Source: Balaenoptera acutorostrata (Eukaryota; Chordata; Mammalia; Artiodactyla; Balaenopteridae). Taken from it: a DNA stretch of 64,000 nucleotides. The stretch spans positions 68,138,128-68,202,127 of the forward strand of contig NC_080067.1 of assembly GCF_949987535.1 (NCBI RefSeq), given 5' to 3'. Below the pieces are notes generated by a model. That model searched no databases, was not told the origin of the DNA, and saw nothing but the letters and a program-made list of their open reading frames with translations. Below are positions 21,323 through 33,289 of this stretch, piece after piece. Each line of letters begins with the position of its first letter. Within the stretch, counting starts at the first letter, position 1. The position numbers and the translations under genes are program-made.

Positions 21323-23500
21323 TGGCTTTGTGAGATCAGTATTTACACTCAGTGGTCTCCCCCTCTGGTTCACTCCGAAAATGTGCCCCAAGTTGTGAGG
21401 GTCGCCCTACAGAACAGAAGGCCAGATAGCAGAGATGTCAGGGATTTTCTGGAGGCTGTGGGCTTGCTGGAGAGAGCAGCGCCAACTCTCAGGCCTCTGT
21501 CACCCCGGAGGTCACATACCTCTGGACATTTGGAAATGGTGTTGGCAGTTTCTTTTCAGAAAAACAGAGCCATCCTAGTCTCCCTGATGCAGTTCCTCCT
21601 GCCTCTGGGGTCTCTCCTGAGGAGTGCGAGAGGTGATAAGAAACAAATGTTGAGAAAATAGCTTTAGTTATTTCTATTTCGTCTATTTGTGTATTCTCTT
21701 GTTCTCTTGGCCCCTTCTCTGTCCCCCAAAACACATGTAGGTGATAAATGTCAAGCCACGCTTGGTCCCCAGCTTTGGTGAATCCATCCTATCTGTGATG
21801 GAGCTGCTCTCTCCCAAAGGCAGGCTCACCTCCACCAACAATTGGTGGACTCACTTTGTCACCTGGAAAAATAGATACAGCCCACAGGATGAGTCCCACC
21901 ATCAAGTGTCTTTGCTACAAGATCAGCCTTCTTCTTATTCTCAAGTTTTGATAAACTGACTGTGGGCTTAGCCCATGCGCTCAAGCCCCCTTCTAGGTGT
22001 CTCACCTGGTTTATCTGAGACTAGGGCCCCTCTGGTTCCACCAGACTCTGTGGGGAAAAGTTATCGCCTTTACTGATGAATGAAAACTCCTCCAAGCTTA
22101 CTGATGCAGGGAGACTCTCTGTGGAGAGAGGTGACTGGAATTTTCCCTTGGGATTTCTCACTCATCACTGACACTAGTCAGCGGCTCCACCCTCCAATAC
22201 ACACACATACACGGGGCAGCTGAGACAAGGCTGGATCCTTCAGATCAGCCTTTACTGCACGTTGGGATAACAAGAGAAATAAACAGAGAATAATAACATG
22301 ACTTCCTATAAGTCATGACTTGTCATTTGCAAGATATACTTGATCACGAGGGCTCAGGGCCCACCTATCCTAGTGCAGGGCTGCCTCTGTGTAGTCAAAA
22401 CCATCCCAGCAGCCCTGGGAAGCCTGGACGGATGCTCTCTTGAAAGTTCAGGTGGATCCACCAAAACAATGAAGCCGAGAAGGAGACGAGAGTTCCCCTT
22501 CTGTCTGGTGCCACCATCTGAATTCCAGTGACTTGTCTGAGGATCTGCCTTTTCCTGGGATGATTGAAATGATAGCTCCTTTTTATGGGAAATAGAACTG
22601 GGATTCAAGTAAGGTTTTGATGCTCATTAAGGCTCATACAGCAAGGAAAGGGGTGGGCACACACCAGCTCACCTCAATGACTTGACTGGTTTTGCCAGAG
22701 GTACAGTTTATATCCACAAAAGACAATGTTTTTTCTTTTTTTTCTTTTCTTTTTTTTGACTACGTTTTTCCTTTAGATACGTTCAGTTGAGAGATACACA
22801 ACGTTGTGAAATCCTCTAGTGTTGATTCATGATGGAGGCATAGGTGAGCGAACTGAGGGTTATTTATAGACTGCTGTTGATGTGCTTTTCAAAGAGGTCC
22901 CAATAGTTGTCCAGGGGTCTAAAAATGCAAGGGTCTATCAATCAGTCTGCTGAGACTCTTGCTGTACCTGGAAGCCTATGTGACATAGCTCTGCCTGCTA
23001 TGGTGATTTCTTCTTCATACTCATCAAGAGAGACCTCATTCCCTATGCATGGGGGAATGGCCTTACCCTATGGCCCCAGCCAAACAAGAATGTAGCAGGA
23101 CAGCAAATCATTGAGGTCTGAGTGCGAAATGCTGATAGATTTCCCTAATGCTGTCTGTCTGGTCTGTGTTCCTGGAGGTTGTATGGCCATCATCCTGCAT
23201 TCCTTATGGGTTGAGTAACCCCATAAACTGTGGCCCACTGATCTTCAATGGAGGCAGTGCTGCCCCCTAGAGGCATTTTAGGAATATGCAGTGTATTTAT
23301 GTTTGTTGCATTGGTTGCTGGGGCACTACTTAGGGGAGATTGAGGGGACCAGACTCCTTGCCTTAGGTGACGCAGTTTTATCCAATGATTTGTCCTGCAC
23401 TTCATGTGACATTTGAATGCCCCACCCAACATTCATATATAGGTAGAAAATCTCTTTATATTGGTCTGAGCTTAGAACCTAATTCCATTTTGTATATAAA
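21323..23500. other. Unannotated intergenic sequence
   Basis: About 2.2 kb with no recognised gene. A T-rich stretch lies at 22727-22757. Open frames up to 124 codons (21287-21661) begin inside the MER5-like element and have no domain. Confidence 0.45.
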
Positions 23501-23512
23501 CACAAAGTACTT

Positions 23513-23821
23513 AAAAAATTTTTTTATTTATTTATATTTGGCTGTGTTGGGTCTTTGCTGCTGCGCACGGGCTTTTCTCTAGTTGCAGCGAGTGGGGGCT
23601 ACTCACTGCGGTGCGCGGGCTTCTCATTGAGGTGGCTTCTCTTGTTGTGGAGCACAGGTCTAGGTGCGCGGGCTTCAGTAGTTGTGGCTTGCGGGCTCAG
23701 TAGTTGTGGTGCACGGGCTAAGTTGCTCCGCGACATGTGGGATCTTCCCGGACCAGGGCTCGAACCCGTGTCCCCTGTATTGGCAGGTGGATTCTTAACC
23801 ACTGCGCCACCAGGGAAGTCC
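23513..23821 (-). repeat. CHR-family SINE with a 12-bp target-site duplication
   Basis: Reverse full copy ending 'ccaccagggaagtcc'. The direct repeat 'cacaaagtactt' is exact at 23501-23512 and 23822-23833, so the insertion boundaries are secure. Confidence 0.96.
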
Positions 23822-23833
23822 CACAAAGTACTT

Positions 23834-24414
23834 TTTGCATAGTTTTAATATACACTGAATTTTTCATGAATGCTACTATCATATAAATCGAGAGAATACT
23901 GTATTTTATCTTTACCAGGAGTTGTTCACCATTTCAGAAAACCACAATACGAATAGCAAAATTCTCGCCATATTTGAATTGCCAAAATAACACACGTCTA
24001 TTCATCTACATTCGTACATATCTGTATGAATATATAGTACTTGTTTAATCTTGTTTCAGAACATCAAATATAAAGAAGTACCCGAATGTTGCAGTTAATA
24101 ATGTTTTACTGCTCTTAAATTCAAACTTATTCATTATAAGTGGGTATAATTGTCTTATATCTTCTTATGTAGTTATGCTCAAACATTTATAAATTTAAAT
24201 GCATATTATTTTATTCTAAATTATTTCCTTTTAGTTCTTTATCTTATAGTTAGGGCTATATGTTGATTCTTTAAAAACTTATGTGCGTAGGTGGGTCATA
24301 CTATCTATAAATTTCATTTCAGAATAGTAAAAGTGGTCTTACAAAATACTTGCTATAAAAAGGGAGCATTGGGTCTGATAGAGTTGGGATGCACTTCTCT
24401 CGGTAACCTCCTGG
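23834..24414. other. AT-rich unannotated sequence
   Basis: No gene and no well-preserved repeat is recognised. It may be decayed LINE sequence. Confidence 0.4.
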
Positions 24415-24590
24415 AGGATGTTTTGTTTTATCTAATTTTCACAACAGCTGTATGAGCTAGGTCCTATTATGACCGCCATTTTGTACCGGAGGAAACTGAG
24501 TCACAGAGACATGCAGTACTTTGCCCAAGGTCACATATCTGGAAAAGGGGAGCCAGGATTCTAGAGGACTTTCACAATACCAGGTCACTA
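24415..24590 (-). repeat. MIR SINE
   Basis: Reverse MIR: 'gctgtatgagctaggtccta', 'gccattttgtaccggagga', 'gtactttgcccaaggtcaca'. Confidence 0.75.
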
Positions 24591-24879
24591 TTCTGCCTTC
24601 CACCCATCATGTTTGGCCCATCTCCCATGATTTGCCCAGGTGTCTACCAGAAGCCCATCCTCTGGCCCTGTTAGGCCTTTTACAGGGCCCAGCGGGGACT
24701 CAGACTGGAAGAAAAAATTACTTTTTCCTTTTGGATAAAATTTCAATAGGGTAAATCAAAGGGAAATGCTTTGCATAGAGCAGAGCCCCAGTAAACTTTG
24801 CTGAATGAATGAGTGACTGATTTGGTAGAGTGGTACTGGGTCCTTTGGAACAGCCCTTAGATTTTTTTTTTTATAGCAT

Positions 24880-25230
24880 TAAAATTTTTTTAAATTTATT
24901 TTATCTGTGGCTGTGTTGGGTCTTCGTTGCTGCACGCGGGCTTTTCTCTAGTTGTGGCGAGCAGGGGCTACTCTTCGTTGTGGTGCACGGGCTTCTCATT
25001 GTGGTGGCTTCTCTTGTTGCAGAGCACGGGCTGTAGGTGCGCGGGCTTCAGTAGTTGTGGCACATGGGCTCAGTAGTTGTGGCACGGGGGCTCTAGAGCA
25101 CAGGCTCAGTAGTTGTGGCACACGGGCTTAGTTGCTCCGCGGCATGTGGGATCTTCCCAGACCAGGGCTCGAACCCGTGTCCCCTGCACTGGCAGGCAGA
25201 TTCTCAACCACTACGCCACCAGGGAAGCCC
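24880..25230 (-). repeat. CHR-family SINE
   Basis: Reverse copy, with extra copies of the 'agtagttgtggcac' module (25049-25122) compared with neighbours. It ends 'ccaccagggaagccc'. No clear target duplication is visible. Confidence 0.92.
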
Positions 25231-25439
25231 TCTCCCTCATTCTTTCGCCATGCTTACTGATGTGGGCCTCAGGCCCTGGATGTGGAGTATTCTTTAAATA
25301 ATAGCCTTTCTTCAGGCCCTTGCCTGTGATCTAACTGATGCTGGCCTGGGAGATGCCAGCTCCTATAGTGGGTACCACAAAGAGATGCTGCACTGTGTTT
25401 CCTATGTGTCTTTGGCAGGTCTCATTCTGAGCTCCTGCT

Positions 25440-25560
25440 TCTTTCCTTCATTCAGCAAATGTTTTCTGAGGGCTTGCTTTGTGCCAGATACTGGGCTGCA
25501 GGGATAAGCAATAACACATGGTCCCTACCTCCAGAGACTCAGATTTAGGACAGAGGACTG
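25440..25560 (-). repeat. L2 LINE 3' end
   Basis: Reverse L2 text: 'attcagcaaatgttttctga', 'gtgccagatactgggctgca', 'aataacacatggtccctacc'. Confidence 0.65.
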
Positions 25561-25734
25561 ACTTTTGCAATAAAGTATGGAAAGAGCTGTGACAGTGGAA
25601 TATACAGAGGCTCTGGGAGCCCAAGGAGGGGGGCAGCTGGCCCAGACTGGGAAGAGGAGGGAAGCCTTCCTGGAGGAGGTGTTGCCTGAGCTTAATCCAA
25701 AGGAAAGCTTATGATTTAGCAAAGGCAAAGGATG

Positions 25735-26205
25735 ACTCTATTAGCCAGGGTCCCAACAGAGAATGATGACACACTAAGTTAGGATGATTTGAGGAGGGTT
25801 TATGTACCAGGGGGTTATTTGCAAAGGTGTGGGTAGGGGGTGGGGGAACATTACGAGATATCACAGAAACCCAGGCTAGCGGCAGCCCCTAGGCCAGAAT
25901 GGGGGCTACTGTACTCTGGAAGGAGAGAAAGTCCTGTGGAACAGGCTGCCTTGATAGAAGGAGCGACCCTCCATCTGGGAGCAGGCAGCCTGATAGGACT
26001 CGACAGGGAGGGAATAATTACCCTGGCTTCACTTTCTCTTATCCTCCCATTGCTCCTGGTGCTCCCCATTGGCTAAATCCAACCAGAAGCCATAGGGCTC
26101 TGGAGTTCATTTATGTGATCCATACGGGGCAGCCTCTGGGGCACAGAGCAGGGCGGAGAGTGGGTCTGGAGGAGCCAGCAGATCTATCCAGCACACTGGG
26201 TTAGG
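25735..26205. repeat. Old interspersed repeat, class not determined
   Basis: Motifs I associate with a widespread mammalian repeat are in order: 'gccagggtcccaacagagaa', 'gggttatttgcaaaggtgtg', 'cattggctaaatccaaccag', 'ggcacagagcagggcggaga'. I cannot name the family with confidence. Confidence 0.45.
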
Positions 26206-26214
26206 GAAGGCCTG

Positions 26215-26530
26215 GAGGTGGGGGAGAGCACGTAAACTGGGGAAACGTATACTTTATGGCTGGAGTGTGGAGTAAACTGGGCTGAGATCTGTCCATTAGG
26301 AAAGGCCATGCATGTCTTCTGAGGAATTTGAAAATTTGTCCTGAAGGCAGGGGGAGCACTAAAGGATTTTAGTCAGGAGGTGGCATGATTAGATTTGTGT
26401 TTTTAAATGGCCTCTCTAGCCCTGGTGTGCAGATGACCTGGAAGTACCATTTCAGACTAGAGATGATGAGGCCTGAATCAAGACAGTGGCTGTGGAGAAA
26501 GAAGTGGATGGATTTGAGGAATTTTTAGGA
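26215..26530. repeat. Decayed interspersed repeat, class not determined
   Basis: Carries the pattern 'caggaggtggcatgattaga', 'tttgtgtttttaaatggcct', 'gtggagaaagaagtggatgg'. The same pattern recurs near 10150-10250 and 45640-45780. It is probably one old family. Confidence 0.45.
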
Positions 26531-28058
26531 CGTAGACTCAAAATGTGATCAAGGATTGGATAGGGAGGTGTCAAGTCCCTGGTTTTTGGCTTGAAGCTTG
26601 GGCAGGGGAGGGAACTTCACGGGAGCAAGTTGGTCTTCCAGCCGTTGCCTCCCGGGTTTTGCTTTCTGGATTCAGAAGACATAGATTGGCCCTCGTTAGC
26701 GGGACCTTAAGCTTTCAAGGGGGCTTTGGAGGGGCTTCTTAGTCATGCGGCAGGTTGGCCCCATCTTGGCTGTTCCATGAGCAAATCAAACTAGAGAGCA
26801 GGAGAAGGCATCTTCTGCTCTCCCCCTGGGATCTCCTGAGCCGGAACCTGCTCCCCTCCAACCCCTGCCCCTTTCCATATGGAGAGAGGATGTGTTTTCT
26901 TTTAACGTGCTTCACTGCAGGGGCAAATGAGGCCCAGCTGAGGGGAGAGAGCCAGCAATGAGGCGGAGCACGGGCTCCGCAAGCTGGGGCGAGCGCTGGG
27001 GTCCTGTCATCCCCGGTTTCCTTCCCCAGCTTTTCTGAAGGCACAGGTCCCCATAGGCTCATATTTCATCACTCGCAACTCTGAGGAACCTGCTATCCAG
27101 TAACAGGTCCCACTCCTTGGAGTTCTCTGCCCTGAAACCTGGAATAATTTTCTTTTGTTTTAGAGGGAAATGCTGAGGTAGTTCTTTCAAGTCCTAAGAA
27201 CTTGGGTCGTCATGGCAACACATAAGGGTGGGAGGGGTGGCGGGGGTGGGGTGGGGTGGGGGCTTCTTAGCAGCATTTTGTTTCAAATGCCAGATTAAAG
27301 GAAAAGCTTCTTTGGAGTTTGCCTCATTAAGACATAGCTGGGTGCAGCCTTGCTGGATGATTTTCTAGTTCATCATTTTACACTTTACATTTTGCCTACA
27401 TTTTCTCACCTGACGGACAGTCTTCTGGGATTTCTCCCTGAGAATTTTGGCTCGTGCACTTCTCCGAAAATTTCAGCTCATTCCTGGCAAGAGAGTTGGT
27501 GGGAGTGTTTCCTTTGTTCTCTCTGGGGCCTTGTCCTGTAAGCCCCTTACTTACAATAGGACTGCCACTTAAAAGGACAAGAAAAAAAGGTGTGCTTATT
27601 GAGGTTTTGTTCAGTCTGTGGAAGGAAAGATGTTAGCTGAGCAGCCATTTCACTCCACACCATGCTTTTGGTCCAGGATCCTTCTCCCATTTTGACCTGG
27701 CCAAGGACTAAGGGCGTCCAGTGCTGACTCTGGCTCTGGGGGATGTCTTCCACCTGCTGTCTGTGGGAATCTAGAAGAAAATAAATGTGGAAGTGTTTAA
27801 CCCAGAGGCTGAACTTAAGTCTTTTTCTCCCTAAACTGAACTGTAAATCCTCGCTTGACGTGACTTCAGAATTCTCCTTCAGCTGGGACCGGCCTCCCCA
27901 CTCCACCCGAGTCCATACCTTCTTTCCCGGCAGGAAATTCCAACTCAGACCTACAGTGATACTCAATCACCTTACAATTGCCCGGGGTTTCAACTGAAAT
28001 ATTTCCCACACTCAGTCACCAAGTCTTGTCATTTATTCCTTCAACGAGACTTCTAGAT
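26531..28058. other. Unique-looking sequence with a G-rich run
   Basis: No gene is recognised. It contains an X-box-like RFX motif (27206-27219) and a G-quadruplex-prone run (27227-27262). Minus-strand frames of 107 and 139 codons (26739-27062, 27547-27966) show no domain. Confidence 0.4.
27227..27262 (+). other. G-quadruplex-prone G-rich run
   Basis: At least five runs of three or more G separated by one to three bases, in a (GGGGT)n-like pattern. It could fold into a quadruplex when single-stranded. Confidence 0.6.
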
Positions 28059-28070
28059 TCACCTAGTAAT

Positions 28071-28240
28071 TTTTAAAAAATATTTATTTATTTATTTGGA
28101 TGTGTTGGGTCTTAGTTGCGGCAGTCCGGCTCCTTAGTTGCAACATGCATGTGAGCTCTAGTTCCAAGACCAGGGATCGAACCTGGGCCACCTGCACTGG
28201 GAGCACGGAGTCTTAACCACTGTGCCACCAGGGAAGTCCC
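28071..28240 (-). repeat. Short CHR-type SINE with target-site duplication
   Basis: Reverse copy of the short form (no 'cacaactactg' body): ends 'ccaccagggaagtccc', with B-box complement 'ggatcgaacctgggcc'. The direct repeat 'tcacctagt' flanks it at 28059-28067 and 28241-28249. Confidence 0.92.
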
Positions 28241-28286
28241 TCACCTAGTTATTAATGTTCTTATTAACAATAGCCCCCATTTATTA

Positions 28287-28641
28287 TTTTTTTAATAAAT
28301 TTATTTTATTTATTTTTGGCTGCTTTGGGTCTTCATTGCTGCGCACGGGCTTTCTCTATTTGCGGCGAGCGGGGGCTACTCTACGTTGTGGTGCGCGGGC
28401 TTCTCACTGCGGTGGCTTCTCTTGTTGCGGAGCACGGGCTCTAGGCGTGCGGGCTTCAGTAGATGTAGCACGTAGGCTTCAGTAGTTGTGGCTCGTGGGC
28501 TCTAGAGCACAGGCTCAGTAGTTGTGGTGCGTGGGCTTAGTTGCTCTGCGGCATGTGGGATCTTCCCGGACCAGGGCTTGAACCTGTGTCCCCTGCATTG
28601 ACAGGCGGATTCTTAACCACCGCGCCACCAGGGAAGCCCCC
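28287..28641 (-). repeat. CHR-family SINE, full length
   Basis: Reverse copy ending 'ccaccagggaagccccc'. The flanks share 'cccc-(a/c)-ttatt' (about 28274-28284 and 28645-28656), a likely diverged target duplication. It sits about 45 bp from the short CHR copy to its left. Confidence 0.9.
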
Positions 28642-28654
28642 CAGTCCCCACTTA

Positions 28655-28830
28655 TTGACCACTACTGAGAGCCAAGATTTCTATGTGTCACCTAATTTAA
28701 TAGTCACCCAAACCCTGTGAGGCAGGTTCCATTCTTCTCATCTTACAGAGGAGGGAACTGAAGACCCCAAAACTAACTTGTCCAGAGCCAAGGAGCCGGT
28801 CAGGGGCAGAGCCGGGTCTGTCTGCTACCC
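28655..28830 (-). repeat. MIR SINE
   Basis: Reverse MIR: 'acctaatttaatagtcaccc', 'ctgtgaggcaggttccattc', 'cttacagaggagggaactga'. Confidence 0.75.
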
Positions 28831-28989
28831 TTCCCTCCGGGACACAGTTGGAGCCTCGACCACCACCTAGCTTTCATCCTTTCTTACTAGACCTCGGCGA
28901 GCACTCCTGCACAGGCTCTGCACTTCATTTCCCGAGTGTAGCCACTGAATGATCTTCCCAAAGTTCCCCTTTCATTGCTCCCCCAGTAG

Positions 28990-29100
28990 GCTCAGTTTTG
29001 GGGGTACAGAGACACGGCTGTCTTGTTCACCATGGTGTCTGTAGGACTCAGCCCATAGAAAGTGCACAATCAGTGCTTATTTACTTACTGAATCAATGAA
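28990..29100 (+). repeat. L2 LINE 3' end
   Basis: L2-like: 'ctgtcttgttcaccatggtg', 'catagaaagtgcacaatcag', 'ttacttactgaatcaatgaa'. Confidence 0.55.
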
Positions 29101-29424
29101 AAGTTCTCTTTCCTCCACCAGCCCCTCCCTTATTCCCTCTTCTTGGGTCCCTCCAAGCTGGAGCCACTGCTGGCCTCCACCATCAGACATGGCTTAGCTA
29201 GCTCCTGAGCCAGTCCTGTACAGGCAGGTAGAATCCAATCAGAGTACGCTTGTGTGGTTATAGGGTACATGCCTGTGGAGCTCCTGTAGCTCTGGCTGCT
29301 TCAGCTTCTGCAGGGAGAAAGTATTTCTGCTGCAGTAGACCCAAGATCTGGGGGTGACTCCTGGACCCCCAAAAGCCCCCTGGGTCCCATCTTTCCTCCG
29401 CTCCCTCACATATCAGCCTCATCT

Positions 29425-29600
29425 ATAGAGTAGCTATTAACAAAGCACCTACTGGGTTGGGCATTCCATGTACATTGTCTCATTTAACTATCACAGCAAC
29501 CTCAAAAGGCAGATATTGGTGTCTCTGTTTTACAGATGAGGAAACTGAGTCTTGAAGAGACTAAGTCACTTGCTGAAGGTCTCAGATAGACACCGGTGGA
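29425..29600 (-). repeat. MIR SINE
   Basis: Reverse MIR: 'caaagcacctactgggttgg', 'tttaactatcacagcaacct', 'tttacagatgaggaaactga'. Confidence 0.8.
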
Positions 29601-29769
29601 AGAGGGATTTGAGCAGGGGCTTATCTGTTGTTGGAGACTTTGTGATTTTTTCCTTGACTGCCCTTCCTCACAGGGGCCAGGCTTCTTCCATGTTCTACCC
29701 ATCAAACCTAGAAATCCCTCCTCATTTTCTGGGAACCTGACAATCTCAGGGGCTAATAATCATAGTAAG

Positions 29770-29965
29770 AACAGGTGCAATTCTGTGAGCATCTATATAT
29801 GCCAGAAGCTCCACAAATGACCTTATTTAATCTCCACTCCTAAGAAGCAGGTGCTATGATTATAGCTAAGAAAACTGAGAGATTAAGTGTCACCTCCAAT
29901 GTCCAATAGCTACTCAGGGGAGGAAGCTAGGATTCAAACCAAGTGTGTCTGAGTCCAAAGCTCAT
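29770..29965 (-). repeat. MIR SINE
   Basis: Reverse MIR: 'gaccttatttaatctccact', 'ctaagaaaactgagagatta', 'aggattcaaaccaagtgtgt'. Confidence 0.7.
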
Positions 29966-31224
29966 ATTCTTTATTACTCTTGCCAAGGCCATCTGACTGG
30001 GAATGAGACTCTGACAGTCCTCTACTCCCCTGCTGCACCCCACTTCTAGCGGAGGTCCAGCCACCAAGAACCTGGTTGCCTCTGCCTTCTGGCCTCTGGA
30101 CTCCTGCTGCCCTACCCCACCTGCCTGATGGACCAACCTTCCAGGTTGACCTGAACTGAGCCACATTCGCTTGCCCCTTTGGTTGCTGTGCCTAGCATGT
30201 CTGGCCACCCTGGCAGCCAAGTCAGTTCCTTTGGCCTAGCTTCCTCCACAGCCCAACCCCTGCTCTCTCCTGTGCATGGAAGTCCCTGTGTGATTCTCAC
30301 CACCCGCCATCCCCCTGCGAGCTCGACAGGCTGTGACCCTCCGCTCTTATAACTACATGGCTTCCTAAGGTGGCCCAAGTGAGTCTCAGCTCCTCTGCCT
30401 GGCTTCCTGGGCATCATGTAGCTCCCCTGCTTCTATCCACCAGTGATAACCTCTTCTCTGTGGCCCTGGGACCCTCACATTCTGAGGCCAGTCTCTGTGA
30501 TTGGCCGAGCCTGCCTCAGGGCCTCCTTGGCACTGTGGCTGAGGCTTTTTGCTGGCTGCCTGCTCCCTGCTGACCTGCTAAATGGTTCTGCCCTGTTCTG
30601 CCATTTGATGGCTGCCTGAGTCTATCTTCACTGACTCCTACCCCTTGTCTCCCTCTGACCCCCAAGGAGCGCATGCTCCCCACAAGCCCTAGGTCTGGCC
30701 TTGCAACCTGGCCCAGTCACCCCTCTCACCCCACTTGATGAGACATTATCCAGCCTTTATTTCCTAACATCTCCCAACTCGGACTCTGCTCCATTTAGAG
30801 CAAAATCAATCACTCAGCTAAGAAAAAAAGGCGGGGGCCCATGTGTAAGACATAGTGGGGGACACTGAGACGTCCCAGCTGCCCCTGCTCCCAGACCCAC
30901 TGTCCCACACCCACGCCCTTCGTCCCTGCTTTTGCTGTTCCACGTGATTCCTCCTAAGACATCCGGCCCCTCCCCTCTTCCCATCTCACCCAAGGCCTCC
31001 CTTGCTCTGAAGCCAACTCTGAGGACTGTAAGCCAGGACTTTCCTATGTTCATTGCACACAAAGAAAAGGCAAACTGGGGTAAATGGAGTGATGGCTGGC
31101 AGCCAAGGAAGAGCCTGCCAGGAGGTCCAGACACCCCAGGCTTGGCCCCAAGGGCTAAAGGGGTGGATGAGTCTCTGTTCACCTGGAACCCATTCTGCTG
31201 AGCAGCTCTCCATTGAGCCATGGC
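29966..31224. other. Unannotated intergenic sequence
   Basis: Pyrimidine-rich, unique-looking text. Open frames up to 135 codons (30814-31221, minus) overlap others on both strands and show no domain. Confidence 0.4.
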
Positions 31225-31400
31225 AATAAACAGTAATAGCTGCCTTTTATCAAACGATTAAAACGTGCCAGGTGGTGTGTTAGGCATTTAGACGCATCTG
31301 TCTGGCTGGTCCTCTAAGGCACGTTATCACTATCCCCATTTTACAGATGAGGACTAAAGCTCAGAGGCATTCAGCAGCTTGCCTGAGGGCTTTGCCTCTC
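31225..31400 (-). repeat. MIR SINE
   Basis: Reverse MIR: 'aacgtgccaggtggtgtgtt', 'actatccccattttacagat', 'gaggactaaagctcagaggc'. Confidence 0.75.
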
Positions 31401-31469
31401 TGAGCTTCCAATGTGCTTAAAGTCAGCCTGTGATGAACCCTCCCGCATTCTTTTCTTCCTCCCTATGTG

Positions 31470-31575
31470 CCCATCTTGCAATGAAATGGGAGCTCTTTGA
31501 GTGCAGAGCTGGGTCTGGTTCCTGTCTGCATCCCATCCTGCCTGGCACACCGTAGGTGCTGCCTATTCTCCAGGT
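31470..31575 (+). repeat. L2 LINE 3' end
   Basis: L2-like: 'gggagctctttgagtgcaga', 'gctgggtctggttcctgtct', 'ctggcacaccgtaggtgctg'. Confidence 0.6.
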
Positions 31576-32639
31576 CCTTCTAGGAAGCCCCAGGATTCTT
31601 AGGCCCAGCTCTTGCTGCGATCCTGAAGGAATAAACCCAAATGCCTTCCTTGAGGAAGGCCAGACCCCTTATCTGGGAAGGCTGTTTGGGAAGAGGGGCT
31701 GAGCTGTGGCCAAGCGGCTTGGTGACTGTGGCTGTATGGTAGTGAGGCGTTTCCAAGACAAACACTGTAGGACTCCCTATCTCTTTGCTCCTCCTCGGCA
31801 GGGCATCTGCTCACGCTAACGTCCCTGGTCGTGGCCTCAGGGATCTTTCGCACTTCAGGTATTGAGAAATCGAAGGTATCTCTTGAAAGATGATCCCATC
31901 TTTTTATCCAGCTCCTCATGGCAACCCCTGGCAATCCTTGAGAGAGGAGAGGGCCAGGGAATTGAGAAGTGAGTCCTATTTCCACACTCCTGCCTCCATC
32001 CTCTCATGTATAATAGACAGTGTTAGGTCATTGTGACCCCAGATATTGCTGAGCTGGTCCAATCTCTCCATTTATGAATGACGAAGCCAAGGCTCAGAGA
32101 GATGAGTGTTTCCTGCGAGGCCGCACGCGAGGAGAGGCATTTCGAAACACCCTGACTCCTCCTCCAGTGCTCCTCCCGCAGGATACATTGCTTCAGCATC
32201 AACTCAGTTACCAAGGTGCTACCACCCAGTTTGGGGTTCTGGAGGTCACTGACTTTTCTTGGTTGCTTCTTGGTTGGAGGACTTTGTGTCTCACCTGGGA
32301 GGAGGAGGGATGGGTGGGTAAGACCACCAAAGGACAAAAACCACAGGTGCCTACCTGGGCCCTTTTTGGCCCCTGCAACTTCACAAAATGGCAGGCTGGG
32401 CCACTTGTGCTCACTGTTGCCCACGCTCCCTCTGTTCCCATTGTCTGGAAGCTTGGTGGGAGGGCAGTTGCCTCTATTTTGAGGACTGTGGTTGCTATGG
32501 GCCCATTAGTGGCACAGACTTTCTACTGAGTAGAGGTCTGTGCTCTTTGGCCAAGCAAGGGCCTGGCTCTTCCTAGGCCTGGCAGGACAAGTTGGGTTAA
32601 CTGGGAGCTGCCCTCCTCCTCGTTGTCGCCATGTCTTCC
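31576..32639. other. Unannotated intergenic sequence
   Basis: A short MIR-like remnant may lie at 32040-32105. A 151-codon plus-strand frame (32074-32529) competes with a 133-codon minus-strand frame and has no domain. No gene called. Confidence 0.4.
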
Positions 32640-32995
32640 AGAGGGAAGGAGTGAGCCATCTACATATTTTCAGCTGAGTTATATTTTGCATAAAGTAAAC
32701 TTAGCAAACAGAGAACACAGTGAGAATATATTTGGCTTTGAAGCATCAGTGTTCTGACAGGCATTTCCTATTAGCTATCTCTGAGCCGACCAGCTCGGCT
32801 GGGTTTTGCTTAAGTGGCATAATTCTCCTGCAGTGGAGACAGCTCATTCATTAGTCATTCCAAAAGCCAAATACGAAATATCCTTCTCTAAGCCAACTCC
32901 ACCAACCAGCCCCGCAGCCCACAGCCCGGGCGGAACAATGAAACTGTGGAGCTTATGGGCCAGTCAGAGGTCGGCCTGGGAGCCACCTGTCTGAG
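32640..32995. promoter_or_regulatory. Candidate conserved noncoding element
   Basis: A repeat-free AT-rich block rises between GC-richer flanks. It has 'cagctgagttatattttgca' near 32671, 'attagctatctctgagcc' near 32770 and 'gctcattcattagtcattcc' near 32841. The call rests on texture alone. Confidence 0.3.
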
Positions 32996-33289
32996 GGCCT
33001 TGGAGGACGGCTTTGGCTTGAGCCTTTCATTCCCTCTGGAACAGGAAGGACACATCTTCCCCTGGTTGGCAGAGGCCTGGGGAGGCTTTCGGAGGATGGG
33101 CTCTATCCCATGTCACTACTGAGTCACCTGCAACAGCTCGAAGCCCTGATTGAATACACTCCATTTGGTTTATGTTTTTTTAGGTCCTAGAAGCTAAGGG
33201 TACTTGTTCTAAGAGGAAGCAGAGGAATGTGTCCTTTCCTGTTGTGTCTCTCAGCTGAACTCAGTCCTTCCTTGATCGGCATCCTGTGT

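Noticed and set aside
23555..23842. 95-codon frame resembling several others in the window
   Set aside because: It is the SINE body translated. The same peptide text recurs at other CHR copies (17493, 19418, 25113, 28255, 37986).
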